Assembly: GCA_029531795.1 (NCBI GenBank)
Contig: JAPEIS010000006.1
Span: 2,542,001 to 2,606,000 of the forward strand
Reading direction: 5' to 3'
DNA length: 64,000 nucleotides
DNA from: Sclerotinia nivalis
Lineage: Eukaryota; Ascomycota; Leotiomycetes; Helotiales; Sclerotiniaceae
Of the stretch, positions 38,771 through 50,709 are shown piece after piece (the stretch's first letter is position 1; each line of letters begins with the position of its first letter). The notes under the pieces were generated by a model. That model did not search any database, was not told where the DNA came from, and worked only from the letters and a program-made list of their open reading frames with translations. The position numbers and the translations under genes were made by a program.

Positions 38771-39539
38771 TTTTGCGATTGTCGATTGTCGTGATGGATG
38801 GGAATGAAGAGGAAAGTTTTTAGGATTTTGATAGAAGGAAGTTTAGAAATTGTGCGGATTGTGAAGCGAAACGCTAGGTAAATTTGGGTTAGAGAGGGGA
38901 TGATGGATGGACCAATGAAATTCATTGGGTTATCAGAAGGAGATGATATGGGGGTAACTTTCTTAAGAACACCAAAACAGCTAAATAAGTACCATTTAGT
39001 AAAATTGAAAATCAAATCAACAAGATATCATTTCAATATCAAAATCAAACTCATCTATGAACAAGAATATACTTTTGGCAATAAATGAAAGCTATGGATA
39101 TATTCCGACATGATGTAGCTTACTAGGTATCTTATAAGAGCTCATCCTCGACCGAAGAGTTTCCGAGTAGCCAAGAGCTGAGGCTGAAGATGGCCAGTGA
39201 AACTTTCAGTACCTGTCGTCTGGTATGGATGGGATCGGTTCAAAGGTATTTGAATCAATGAACAAAAACACAACTACATGATTAGAATTGAAAGTTTCTG
39301 ATTGACAAAATTATTTGAGATGGTTGTTGCAATTCGGTGTCGATGAATCAACCAAAAAGGGGTATAAGGGACGTCAAAAACTTACGTGATCTCTCTTGTC
39401 TTACTACGATGTTCACTCCTGCTGAAAGCTCTATTACAGAACCAATAATGTAGCTGGTTGAACATGTATGAATATGCAGCTTTCAGGGTAGTTTTTAAGA
39501 TAATCTAGGATAATCATTGGTCATATCCATAATAATGAG
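38771..39539. other. Upstream region of eS7
   Basis: 0.77 kb including the ribosomal protein promoter. Short open frames here lack support. Confidence 0.5.
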
Positions 39540-39977
39540 ATGGCTTTTGTGTGTATTTGCTGTCGACGCTCAGAATGTCCGAAAAGTGTCCAGGTAATAT
39601 TGCTGCCCTTGAGTTGCTCAATGAACATTTCACCACTGAAAGCTCCATTTGGCTTATCAAAAACGTTTTGTGCAAAACATTTTGTGGAAGCAGAGTGGTC
39701 GAAGGTGGATGAGAAGAAACAGCTGCAACGGAAGCACACTTCGTCGCCGATGCAATCTCAATTATTCAATTATCCAACATCCAAGACAAACAGCCAAGGC
39801 AGCCAAAGGAAGAAAGTCAAAAAGACGAGGAATGGGGGAACTAAAGATTGGAGTGGCATTGAGGAGAGACTCATTCAGGCGCAGAAGAAACATGGAGTTG
39901 GGGAAGAGGAAGATTCTGGGTCGATAGATGATGTGAACAGCATTGGATGTTTCTCTGCAAGCACTCAACCTTCCTAG
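39540..39977 (+). CDS. Hypothetical small basic protein
   Basis: A single open frame of 145 residues with no recognised domain. The N-terminal part has CICC and other scattered cysteines. The C-terminal part is lysine-rich ([12 protein letters not shown], a possible nuclear localisation signal) and then charged ([19 protein letters not shown]). A possible GT donor inside the frame (GTAATA near 39595) leaves room for another splice form. It may be a real lineage-specific gene or chance; nothing nearby supports a role. Confidence 0.25.
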   Translation: MAFVCICCRRSECPKSVQVILLPLSCSMNISPLKAPFGLSKTFCAKHFVEAEWSKVDEKKQLQRKHTSSPMQSQLFNYPTSKTNSQGSQRKKVKKTRNGGTKDWSGIEERLIQAQKKHGVGEEEDSGSIDDVNSIGCFSASTQPS

Positions 39978-40019
39978 CTCACGTGTGACATGGATCAAAA
40001 TAGGCGAGTTTGTTAGCAA

Positions 40020-40442
40020 ATGCCATCTTTTAGATATTGTTGGATATTGTTGGTTCTTGAGATGCTACATTATTCTTGGTCAAATCATTCCTGTCAATTT
40101 CATTTGAGGGTGGTTCTTCCACCTTTGGTTCTGTGTTTAGTTCTTCCATCAGCTAACGGCAGGCAATTCTTCGAGGATGATGATAGTGATGATGAAGGTC
40201 GACCTCAACGTGGCAGAAAAATGGTTGCTGTTCAATTGCCAAACGGTGAATGTGCAAGTCTTTCAAATTCCGCCCCTCACAATATTACCTTTCAAGTTCC
40301 AAAAATCCCAAGTCATCTCAAAATCCTATCTGTTACTGAAAAAGAAGTCCGCTTCTTAGATCCATCATTTCCTTCAATTGAGAGCGACAGAAATCAAAAA
40401 CGCTCACCAGGAATCATGAGAAGTCATGGCACTTCACCATGA
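40020..40442 (+). CDS. Hypothetical small protein with acidic patch
   Basis: An open frame of 140 residues. The N-terminal ~45 residues contain two hydrophobic stretches (CWILLVLEML and VVLPPLVLCLVLPSANG), followed by FFEDDDSDDEGRPQRGRK and a C-terminal part with ITFQVPKIPSHLKILSVTEKEVRFLDP. The second half has more protein-like composition than the first. It might be a later exon of a gene that also includes the 39540 frame, but no clean join was found. No family was recognised. Confidence 0.25.
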   Translation: MPSFRYCWILLVLEMLHYSWSNHSCQFHLRVVLPPLVLCLVLPSANGRQFFEDDDSDDEGRPQRGRKMVAVQLPNGECASLSNSAPHNITFQVPKIPSHLKILSVTEKEVRFLDPSFPSIESDRNQKRSPGIMRSHGTSP

Positions 40443-42299
40443 GCATCTCTTCACCATGAGCATCTACCTCCAATCACTATAAGATTGTTTTTTTCTTTAT
40501 TAGTGAAATAGTTCTTCTTCAATAAATACAATTAATCCTTATTAATGGGGGCAAGCCCCCAAACCCCCTTAGCTCGCTGCGCTCGAAGTTTTTTTTTATA
40601 AATCTTCTAATATCTAGAGATGAGATATCGAGAATCCTCTTCTCTATCCTCTCCTCTCCTCAACACCACCCCCCTACTCACTCAAAAAGTCTTTATATCC
40701 CAAAACCCTCAAATCTTATGCCCTTACATCCTTATACCTCATCACACTCTAAACTTTAAACTCCAACTTCAACTCCAATTCAAATCCTAACTCTATCCCA
40801 CAATAATACATATAATCAATCAATCAAAAAAATCACATCAAAGCTACTCCTCTCTCCCCCCAAAAAACAATATACTTAATACTCTTAAAATTTCTTTCAT
40901 AATCTTCTTCTTTTAAAATCTTTCTTCTCTCTTCCTCCTTCAATCCCTCCTATTCTTCCCCCCGCACCTCCTCTCCCCTCCCCCTCCCTCCTCCTCTCCT
41001 CTCCTCCTCTCCTCCTCTCCTCCTCTCCTCCTCCCTCCACTTTTCTCCTTCATCCCTCCACCCAATAGATCAACCACCTACATACCTACCTTCTCATCTA
41101 CCTACCTATCAATCAATAACCCACAAAACATCACCTTTCCCCCATCCCTCATCCTCCATCTACCCTTCTTTCCCTTATCTCCTTTCCCCCATCCCCCATC
41201 CCCAACCCTCAAACCCTTTCTTTCTATATACATAAATTTCTACAACAACCTCTAAAAATAAAATATCACAAACAAAACAAAAGAAACATAAGATTACAAA
41301 CTATTTTTATTCTTTACCCCTCCATTCCCCACCCACCCACCCACTCATCCATCTCTCTCTTTTCCCTACCTCCCCTATCTCTATTCCCCATCCATCCTCT
41401 CTTCCCTTCAATCCCTCCCCCCTTCTCCTCCCTACCTCCCCTCCCTCTAAACCTCCCCCCTAAACCCCTCCCTCCTCCTCCTCTCCTTCCAATTCCATTC
41501 AAATACTCCGCCACCAAAACCAAAACCAGCGAAGCCTCATTGACATTCTTACACTCATATCCATTCAATCCATTCAATCCATTACTTATATTACTTATAT
41601 TCCTTCAACACTTGAATACTTACATTCAGTTCAGTTCAATCTTTCACAATACACAACGCCTAACAATAGAACTCAAATACATGACACGAAATATCAAAAC
41701 ATTACAAATCACAAATCACAAATCACAAATACCAATCTGTAGCATCTCATCTCATTCATTCATTGATCTCTAATCTATATTCTATTGATTTAACATCTAT
41801 GTATCTATATATAAATAGCTAGAATCTATACTATCCCCCCCACCAAAAAAAAAAAAAAAAAAAAAGAATCTAAAAACCAAAAACAACCAAACTTATACTC
41901 TCAACAAATGCCCACGCTTCTATTGCATCAAGTTTTTTCTTTGCTTTCTGTGCTAGAGTCTAGGTCTATATCAACATCAATATCCATATCGATATCAATA
42001 TCATACCCATGTATAGAGTGTGTAGACTGTGTATTGTATGAACGCCTGCTTGTCAATTAAACCCCATTCCATTCCATTCCGTTCCAAGCAATCCCAACCC
42101 AATCCTAATCCCAGACCATTACCCACCAACCGTCCATCCACTCTCCTAGAATATCCATCTATTCAATTCCAACCCCAACCCCAAATATAAGTCCATCCAT
42201 CTCCATTCTTTTTAAAAAAAAATATTAAACCAAATCAATCATCTACTCCCAAAAATCACCCCTCAAAAAGACTCCTAAATCAAATCCCCCTCTCCACCT
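40443..42299. other. Intergenic, pyrimidine-rich, downstream of F-box/WD40
   Basis: 1.9 kb. A perfect GC hairpin (TGGGGGC AA GCCCCCA) at 40546-40561 is followed by a CTCGCTGCGCTCGA patch. The rest is C/T-rich on the plus strand, including (CTCCT)n near 41000 and a poly-A run near 41847-41865, and probably contains the long 3' UTR of the minus-strand F-box/WD40 gene. Confidence 0.5.
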
Positions 42300-44359
42300 C
42301 TACAAAACTCCATTCCATCCCCTCTGCCTCGTACTCCCACTCTCACTCCCCATCCTCGCCACACTCTCCAACCTTTCAATCCCCTCAACCCCAAGACCAA
42401 AATCCATAATAAGAATCTTAGGATCCTGTCCCGTACTCACAATCCTTCTATAATCACTCTTTGCCCCCAAAACCCAACTTGCATGCCATTTAGGAAAATC
42501 CAGTAATAAATGTCCCGTTTCCATATCCCAGACTTTAATATCTTGATCATAACTACCCGATATCAATCTCCCACTAATCGAATCGATATGTAAAGATCTA
42601 ACCAGATTTTCATGAGCTGGAATTGTTTGTAAACATTCTCCCGTATTAGCATCCCAAATACGAATAATTTTATCGTTACCAGCCGAAGCGATGAATTTTG
42701 AATCTTCCGAAAATTGACTACAAGCAAGACCTTTGGTGTGACCCGAAAATTCTCGAATATTCTTTCCCGTGTCAATGTTCCATAACTTGACTCGGAAATC
42801 TCCACTGCAGCTAACAATTGTATTTCCCCTCATTTGGACTGCATTGACTGGTCCGGAATGTCCACGAAGTTGTTTTATCAACTCACCCGAGCGACGATCC
42901 CAAATACAGATACTAACATCTTTCGAACATGTAACAATATATCGTTCATCAAATGCAAGATCAAGTACAGCTGCCGTGTGGTGTTGCAAACGCATGATTG
43001 GTTTATATCCACTTTTGATGTCATACACGATACATGTGCTATCTGATGAACCAGTTACGAGGATTTCATCGTCGTACTGAAGACACAAGATCGATGCGTT
43101 GTGATGAATTGGGAAAGAGGCGGTTCGTGGTTTACTGCATGCATGTCGATTTTCAACTGGACCTGTCGCATGGTGTTGAAGAAGCCCTCCAGGACCAGTT
43201 ATGGTAAGAGGATCGTTCACAATATCCGGAGGTCCAATAACCAAGGTACACTTATAAGTCTTCAAATCCCATACACGAATTGTCCTATCTCGAGAACCTG
43301 TAATAATTTTGTGTCTATGAAGATGTTAGCGATTGTTGTAGTGTAATCGATGTGTGGTATAACTTACTCATCGAATTGTGTGCAATAAATACTATCCGTA
43401 TGCCCCAAAAGATAAGTTGACGTTGTCTGACCCGCAGTCCATCTCCTCTCCAAATTTTGTCTAATGCGATACATATCTTTCCAATCCGTATCAGGATTCA
43501 AAGCTGGAACACCTTGTCCTGATCCTGGAGCAACTGGTTGACTCATAGCATAAGCCTTAGATTTCTCCCTCAAGAAAGTTTCACGCCAAACATGTTGTGA
43601 TCCTGCCATAGATGCCCATTTGCGAGAAACCAATTCCACTCTAAGTAAAGAGCGATGATCCAGATGAGCTAGTATTTGAATAGAAAGTTCCATTGGGAGA
43701 GCCCCTATGAAATCTATCCTACTAATTGACATATCCTGGGTTTGTGTCGAGTCGATAGTTGAAGTAACCGCAATTCCAATAGCACTTTCCCTATCATTTT
43801 GTTGTGTATCTTCAGAAATCAAAAATTGTCGATTCTTGAAGAGATTCTGTGCAGCTGCCGTAGCTCTAGCGGCTCCACCAGTCCCAACCGGTATTATTGG
43901 AGGTGCCCCGCCATATCCGGGGATTGGTGTTGCTAATTCTGAACAAGAATCTATAGGGCCATCAACGTTGAATTGAGGTGAAATCATCCTCGAATTCCTA
44001 TTGAAACTTGTAGCTTGTCGTAATCTGTGCCATGGTGAAGATGAAGAAGATGGTCTTTCTTCTGTAGCATGCGAATGTCTTCTCTTTCTGTTCTTCAAAG
44101 ACACAGAAGCACGTCTTATTAAACCTCTTATGCCACCCGTACGCCTCGCGTCTAAAGGCTCTTCCAAATCTTCCCCAACTGACAAATCTGACATTTGCTC
44201 TGATATATCGCCTTCCATAGGAACGGATCCAAGTCTCGCTCTTCGAAAAGGTGTACGATTCATTCCGGATTCATTGTCGGGGAGATCCCATCTCGTAGGA
44301 GGACCACTGGCAGCCTGTTGAGCGGGTGTAAATTCGTTATTTGGAAAGATTCGAGTCAT
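42300..44359 (-). CDS. F-box and WD40 repeat protein
   Basis: Two exons on the minus strand, 43368-44359 and 42300-43314, with a 53-nt intron (GTAAGT...CATAG), give 668 residues. Residues 1 to ~210 are Ser/Arg-rich and disordered-looking. An F-box lies at ~218-262 (ALPMELSIQILAHLDHRSLLRVELVSRKW...VWRETF), followed by a linker WKDMYRIRQNLERRW. About seven WD40 blades fill the rest, with repeated GH...D...W.D patterns (LLGHTDSIYC, RLQHHTAAVLDLAFD, QLRGHSGPVNAV, EFSGHTKGLACSQF, TIPAHENLVRSL). Proteins of this layout are substrate receptors of SCF (Skp1-Cul1-F-box) ubiquitin ligases: the F-box binds Skp1 and the propeller binds phosphodegrons. The layout resembles Met30/Cdc4/Fbxw7-type proteins, but the specific orthologue is unclear. 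The adjacent DUF7704 gene is divergent. Confidence 0.92.
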
Positions 44360-44918
44360 TATTGTGTCGTTACCGGTGCAAGAAATTATGGTGGGTATAT
44401 GTCCGTTAAAGAGTTGGCAGATGGTTTAAACGGTCTTTAGGGTCTTTCGAATAATTGGACCAAAATTGTGGTTCCTGCAGGATGAAGTTGTTGTCTGGGG
44501 AAAGGAATAATCGTAAATCGAAGCAAACAATGGGCGGTGTGAATGGGGATTTCCGTGTGCGCTAAGTTTAACAAGAGAAAGAAATGAAATGAAAACGATT
44601 GATGAAACGATGAATGATTTATGAAATCAAAAGAACGTGATGATGAAGAAGAAGATGGAAAAGGTTGGGGGAAATGTAGAGTAAAGAGTAGAGAGTAGAG
44701 AGTAGAAACGTGTAAGTGAACGTTTTTCCCAATTATGAAGAAATGGAGGTTGCAATATGCAATACGCAGATGAATCCCTTTTTAATAAAAAAATCAAAAT
44801 AAATCCCGTTATTTAATTCTGGTTCGCTGTAATACTTCTCCAAAGGGAGTTTGAAAGGCAGGGATAAACCTAATCAGGAAGAGGCAAATCTTAACAAGAA
44901 AATGGAAATACATGTACA

Positions 44919-44919
<1 letters not shown>

Positions 44920-44951
<32 letters not shown>
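44920..44951. repeat. (AAT)n microsatellite
   Basis: About ten uninterrupted trinucleotide units. Confidence 0.95.
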
Positions 44952-44952
<1 letters not shown>

Positions 44953-45725
44953 GATTCGCTTTGTGATCTTCTTCTAGAAAGGTGCTAGAATTTTAGAAAA
45001 GAACGAAAAGTATAAAAATCTCACGTCAACTTGAGGATGTACAAGTAGACAAGTAGATCTTTTTTCACCGCTTATCGAAAAGAGAACAAAGAAAGGATTA
45101 TATTTTCGGAAATATTTCATTGGTATTGGTACAGTACATAGAGGCCTCCCCTAAGTGTCTCTTTTTGTGATCAACATCACCAAATCCCTTTCATCTAAAT
45201 TTGGTGGAGTCGAGTTCAAAATCAATCACTGCGCTCCAGGGCTGTTATCAAAGCCCAGGGGTTACCTAAGACTGTTGATACATCGGATCGACATCCGCAA
45301 AGTAATCAAAATATCAAAATATCAAAACATCAACACAAATAATCATTCCCAAATTCCAAGGTGGTTTCAAATATCGATAACGCCAATTTCCATTTATCGG
45401 AGCAAAGAATAAAAGCGGCGCTCAAGTACGTACTCAGGACCAATCTAATGGCAGATAGGGTACCCGTTAATTCGCCGTAATATGAACCGATCCCTTAGCC
45501 GCTGATCCCCCAGACTAAATTCTCACCAGTGTTTGTTCGAACCTTTACTGCCTGCAAATTTTTTATCGGCGGGTGGCATGAAGTGGACTCGATTCGTGAT
45601 TATTGCCTCAAAACCCTAATTATTCAAGTTGAAAGAGAAAGAGTCATTGACATAAATATCCAATTCATCCGCTATCCGAATCATAACCTTAAAGAATAAT
45701 CACAGCCGCACCTCCGAAATCGCAA

Positions 45726-45797
45726 AGCCCAAAGTCCAAAGTCCAAAGTTTAAAGTCCAAAGTCTAGAGTCCAAACTCCAAACTCCAAACTCCAAAG
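45726..45797 (+). repeat. AAAGTCC/AAACTCC heptamer repeat in a 5' leader
   Basis: About ten 7-nt units, changing from AAAGTCC to AAACTCC along the array. It ends about 25 nt before the ATG of the DUF7704 gene, so it is probably transcribed. Confidence 0.85.
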
Positions 45798-45821
45798 CGC
45801 CAACCACCAATTCCAGCAAAG

Positions 45822-46334
45822 ATGGCCCCACCCGATTTCCGTCTCCCAATGGCCTACAGTTGGTTCTTCCTAATCATCGAACCCATTTCCGCCCTAACCG
45901 GAGCATATTACGCACATTTCCGCCCCCTAACCTATCTCCAACTAACCGATTCCATCTCTTCCCCATACACCAAAACGACCATCCCCCTCTCAACCAGCAT
46001 CATCCTAACGCAACTCGCAAACCTCTATCTCCTCTTCGCCATCAACGAAGCACTTATCCTACGCTCCACCTCAGATCTTCGAGTCTGGAAAGTCGTCCTG
46101 TTCGGAATGTTGGTGGCGGATCTCGGTCATCTTTATAGTGTAAAGGGATTAGGATGGAATATTTATTGGGATTTCTTGCATTGGAATGTCATGGCGTGGG
46201 GTAATGTGGGGTTTGTTTATGTTGGGGCCGCTATGAGGATAGCGTTTTTGAGGGGTTGGGGTTTGGGGACTGAGAGGGCGCAGCAGAAGGCTGTTAGGTC
46301 GAAAACTTTGGCCGAGGGGTTGAAGGGGGCTTGA
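45822..46334 (+). CDS. DUF7704-family integral membrane protein
   Basis: A single-exon gene of 170 residues starting MAPPDFRLPMAYSWFFLIIEP. Four hydrophobic segments are visible: ~12-30 (FFLIIEPISALTGAYYA), ~55-78 (STSIILTQLANLYLLFAINEAL), ~88-106 (WKVVLFGMLVADLGHLYSV) and ~115-145 (WDFLHWNVMAWGNVGFVYVGAAMRIAFL). The EPISALTGAYYA motif and the four-helix layout are characteristic of fungal DUF7704 proteins, whose function is not known. The C-terminus is short, basic and probably cytoplasmic. The upstream leader carries a heptamer repeat. Confidence 0.83.
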   Translation: MAPPDFRLPMAYSWFFLIIEPISALTGAYYAHFRPLTYLQLTDSISSPYTKTTIPLSTSIILTQLANLYLLFAINEALILRSTSDLRVWKVVLFGMLVADLGHLYSVKGLGWNIYWDFLHWNVMAWGNVGFVYVGAAMRIAFLRGWGLGTERAQQKAVRSKTLAEGLKGA

Positions 46335-47403
46335 TTTAATGGAGTTGGCTAGAAAATGATTTTTGGCTTGGCGAACGCTTCGCTTCGCTTTGCGGATGGT
46401 GTCTTTTTTATAGTCAGAATTGTCTGGTAAATGCGCCCACATTAAGTGACAACGATGATGGAATATGAAAACTAGTGTTTTCACTGCCACCCCCATTGCC
46501 AATCCTATGGTACCTATCCATATCCTTCCCATCATCTACACTCTGCAGCAAAATAAATCACACAGGTTCAAGAGATCTCCGCCATGCACTTCTCATTTCT
46601 CCAAAAAAAAAAAAAAAAAAAAATACAAGCATCGAATGTCTCCATCCATCTTTTACCATCCATACCCTTTATTTACAAGACAAGAAGCTTTTAAATATCC
46701 ATAAAGTCCTCTATTCTTCCTGTGCAGAAGAAGATCTAGCGGATTGGCGCTTATATTGAATAGTTTCCTGGATAGTGAATTCATTTTCTTTCGTCTCTTC
46801 TCACCTTATCATTTCATCATCTTGTTTTCCACTACCATCCACTTTCTCAACAACAAATACACCTAAACGACAATCATCTCATTCCAACATTCAGCTACTC
46901 ATCCCTAATCTCAATTCCCATCGAGAAAGTCCTTCCTACAAGTAAAATCAAAACTTTCTCAGGATTCCAGATAGTCATTGTACTTAACGCTACACGTCCA
47001 ATCTCCTGAAGTTTGTTGTTGTCAGCTCTTTGTTTTTGTTTAAAAGAGTATCTCGATTAGTTAGAAGACTTTATAATTGCGTAAAGAAAGATTTAGAAAG
47101 ATTTACGGTTCTATTTGTCGGCTGGTGATGGATATACTAGGTGGCTAGCGTCATGACCCCTTACTTCTTACTCGGGGAGAGGAGGAGAGAAGAGAAGTAA
47201 GTTTGATTGGTTTACCCCGCTTATAGTGAACATCAAGAGTTCTTGTAAACAGTTTTGTAATAGTAGGTAGATAAATATATTCCGAGCTCTTTTGCTAACA
47301 ATTCACTAAACCATTAGCGTACTTCCGATACCAATACTCTCCATTCTGGAGAAGATCAGGTTTATTTAAGAAAAGCACAAGCCGGATAGATGATGCGGCT
47401 GTC

Positions 47404-47548
47404 ACGGGTTCACAACCTATTCCTAGCTAATCTCTCTGGATGCCTCAGGTATCCATCCTCCATATAGTCGGTGCCTCTCCTAGCACCTTCTTTCCTCCTT
47501 TGTAGAATATCATCGTATTATCTAAGGCTCCTACCCATGCCGTGATAG
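47404..47548 (+). repeat. Dispersed ~155-nt element, copy B
   Basis: Begins ACGGGTTCA and ends CCGTGATAG like copy A at 36216-36375. The hairpin at 47437-47455 (TGGATGCCT/AGGTATCCA, one G-T pair) is centred exactly 42 nt from the start as in copy A, with different bases but kept pairing. TATAGTC, then a CTTCTTTCCTCCT segment, follow in the same order. Confidence 0.55.
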
Positions 47549-47922
47549 TGTTGTTGTTGTGCTGAGTTGGGGTTCGTTGGTTAGGGGAAGTTTGTGGGGG
47601 TTTTTGTGTGTGGTGGGGATGGGCCTGGATGGGGATGCGGGTTTGAGTTTTTTTTCTTTCTGTTGTTTTATCTAATTCTTGTTGTTACTCGTCTGCTCAC
47701 TCTTGTCATCTCGCATTTAGTCTAATCATCTCATATTTCTTCCCTTTCCACTTATCGGATGAGATAGATACTTTTACTTTATAGTCAACCTCCTTGGCCG
47801 TTCTCCTTATCCAGCCGTTGAATTGATTATCCGTCTTCGGTTGATGTATGGGAGACTAATCTCGATTGTAGATGTTAGGAACATATTTATTTATAGTGGG
47901 TTGTTGGTAAGGAATGAGGAGG

Positions 47923-48091
47923 TGGAGATGGAGATGGAGATGGAGATGGAGATGGAGATGGAGATGGAGATGGAGATGGAGATGGAGATGGAGATGGAGA
48001 TGGAGATGGAGATGGAGATGGAGATGGAGATGGAGATGGAGATGGAGATGGAGATGGAGATGGAGATGGAGATGGAGATGGAGATGGAGAT
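47923..48091 (+). repeat. (GGAGAT)n minisatellite, ~28 units
   Basis: An almost perfect hexamer array. Because the unit is a multiple of three, all frames stay open, producing spurious repeat proteins on both strands. It ends in degraded GGAGTGAT units. Confidence 0.97.
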
Positions 48092-48760
48092 AGGAGTGAT
48101 GGAGATAGGAGTGAATATACTGCAAATTCCACAGAAAAATCCTACTTGTCGACTTACAAAGAATAGGTAGCATTCATGATTCAATCGGAGTTTATATATT
48201 TACTATCGTGCTATGCAAGAAGGTCATCACGGTCACAAAGCAATGGAAGAAACTAGAACCAGGCGGGGTGGAACTTGGATGGGCAGTTTGTTTTTGAGAG
48301 GAAAATGTGAGTGTTGTATCAATGAGGTCCTGGTGAGCGGGAAGTTCTGAGATTAAATTAGTTGAATGTCTTAAATGGGCTGGCAGCGAAGATGGGGGAA
48401 ATTTGGTGGTAGGTTGTTTAGATGGCAGTGTTAACTATGAATAAGACGATTACAGCCCAGACGAACTCAAAAAATTCAAAAGATTGAGTTTCAAAGTCAA
48501 ATGAAGCTAGACATCAAATATTTGAAGACACTGAGATTGTTAACTTGGGAAGTTGGCACTGGAATCCTATTGTTTGAGCATTTGTTGGACTTTCCTTGAA
48601 TGATGAACTGAGATCCTGACTTGAGCTGAGACTTTTCCTATATAGCCGCCAAAAATGCGGGGAAGGGTTTGAAGATATTCATATTATTCCTGTTTTAGCT
48701 ATCCAGATCCTCCTTTTACTTCTCATCTTTCGCCTCTTGTCACTTCTTTCTCATATCTGA

Positions 48761-48954
48761 TCTCTCAACTCTCAACTCTCAACTGTCATCTGTCATCTCT
48801 CATCTCTCATCTCTCATCTCTCATCTCTCATCTCTCATCTCTCATCTCTCATCTCTCATCTCTCATCTCTCATCTCTCATCTCTCATCTCTCATCTCTCA
48901 TCTCTCATCTCTCATCTCTCATCTCTCATCTCTCATCTCTCATCTCTCATCTCT
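48761..48954 (+). repeat. (TCATCTC)n heptamer minisatellite, ~27 units
   Basis: Starts with three TCTCAAC-type and two TGTCATC variant units, then is uniform to CTCTT. The variant units lie only at the left edge. Confidence 0.97.
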
Positions 48955-50709
48955 TAAAAATTGATTCTTTATTTTCCTTTACTGTCAATCAGAATCAGAA
49001 GTGATTCAATCATTACTATTACCCTTCAGACTATTGTCATCTAATCATAAATTCTCAATGTGCAACCTCTCCCGGTTTTTCACATTCTCATAAGAGTTGC
49101 TTGCTCATCCCACTGTACCTGCCCAGTCCTCAAACCCATGCCAAGGCTTTCTAGCTGAAATGTAACATGCCTAATTGAAAAATTGTAGGAAGTTCCTTCT
49201 CATTAAATAGCCGCACATGTCTTAGCGTATTGGGCTATAGGACTTGCCATTGGACTCTCAAGCGAAACACTAGTGCAGACCGTGCTACAATAGAGCTTTT
49301 GGAAAGTTCTCATTATAAGTTGGATCCTGCTGAACTCTCTTCGAAACAATATCGCATTCTGGAGATACATGCAGGCTAGCATGTCCTGAGTTTGGCTTGC
49401 GTTGGTGTGTTGATTTAGGCTTTGCGCAATTGTTTTCGAGAGCTACTTGAGTATCTTGGGTAAGTAAGTTATTGTAAACTCTGCATGTGTCTAGGGGATG
49501 AGATATTGTGGATGAAAACTCACCTTAGAGTTCGAATGACCATATTCTAAAAAGTTAAGTTGATTCACAACGAGCTTATGATTCAATACTGAAACCAGGA
49601 CAATTTACAATGAATCTCATACCACCAGGAGTTCTACCCAAGATTAGCTTTACTTTCTCAACATTTGATCCAAGAAACAGGGTTGAAATCGATAGGTTCT
49701 TCTCTTCGAATTTTGTCTCGTCTGATGTGAAGTTTTTACCTTCACCATCGTGAGAGAGTCGGGTATTGTCTGTTTGGGTAGTATCATATGATTGCATATG
49801 CAAAGGCAAGAATAAAAATCTACTCTTATCACTTCGATTTCTTCTCTTCAACCCATAATATCTGTTACCGCCATCGCATAGCTTCAAAAATTCTACCTTC
49901 CATCCATGGATTCTCCCGACGACTTCGTTGGCTCATATCGATAGTTCCTATTCTTTCAAGATAATCTCTTCGTAAGCATGGCAAGCACTGCTCATATTTA
50001 ACTTCTCAAACTCGAAATTTAGTGCTCATATGATGGACTAGCTAGCGTGATGCGCTTTGGAAATGCCTCGGTTATTAAAGAGTGAGTCACTCGCATTCAC
50101 TGGTTCTTAACTCGCGCACTGGTCAGGTATAAGGTCAGGTAGTAGCAGGAGGATTGAACCGTTATTTCATTTGGCTTCACAAAGTGCTCATAGGATCCGT
50201 CGCAAAAGTCCAAATGATGTACAACAAAAGGATTTCTGACGGAGTTTCACGCCGTAGGAACAGGGGAAGAAATGGCGGAGACTTCCTGTTTTAGTTCATT
50301 ATATCTCTTATCGCTCGTCTCTCATATTCCCTTGGATTTGCCGTTGTTGCAAAAAGAGTTTTGTCATCCGCCTTTGATATAATATCATCTAATCGCCGCT
50401 TCCATCTCTTTTTATCTCCTCGGAGGATAAATTATTGTTAGCCTATTATTATCTACTCATTCGACACAACAATTTTCTCCCAATACCTCTTGCTCTTGCC
50501 TGCTCGTTGGAATTTTCATTCACGGATTAATGCCATGGCCCAGTGGGCTTCTGGATCCCATTTCAGCCCAACGTTTTAGCAGACCCAATACTTTCGAATA
50601 TTCCTTCGAGGGGTTGCTTATAACTACAATATTTTAAAAAAGCTGCACATTGAGAATAGGCTGGTTCTGACGGTGTCTAAAGGGGGGGAGTCCACTGTGG
50701 AAGTGGGGG

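Larger units (their letters stand above)
44360..45821. other. Divergent region, F-box/WD40 to DUF7704
   Basis: 1.46 kb with two opposing promoters. Contains an (AAT)n tract at 44920-44951 and a heptanucleotide-like AAAGTCC/AAACTCC repeat at 45726-45797 immediately upstream of the DUF7704 start. No gene is supported. Confidence 0.5.
46335..50709. other. Gene-free stretch with two minisatellites
   Basis: 4.4 kb without a supported gene. Contains a GCGAAGCG-type patch at ~46368-46395, a poly-A run at 46601-46622, copy B of the dispersed element, a related fragment near 47752-47790, the GGAGAT hexamer array and the TCATCTC heptamer array. A minus-strand frame at 49576-49887 (103 residues) has a plausible composition but no recognised domain or upstream exon, so I do not call it. 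Confidence 0.5.

Noticed and set aside
47823..48184. Open frames encoding (EM)n, (HL)n, (SP)n and (IS)n proteins on both strands
   Set aside because: They are by-products of the GGAGAT hexamer array, which leaves every frame open; no gene structure is present.
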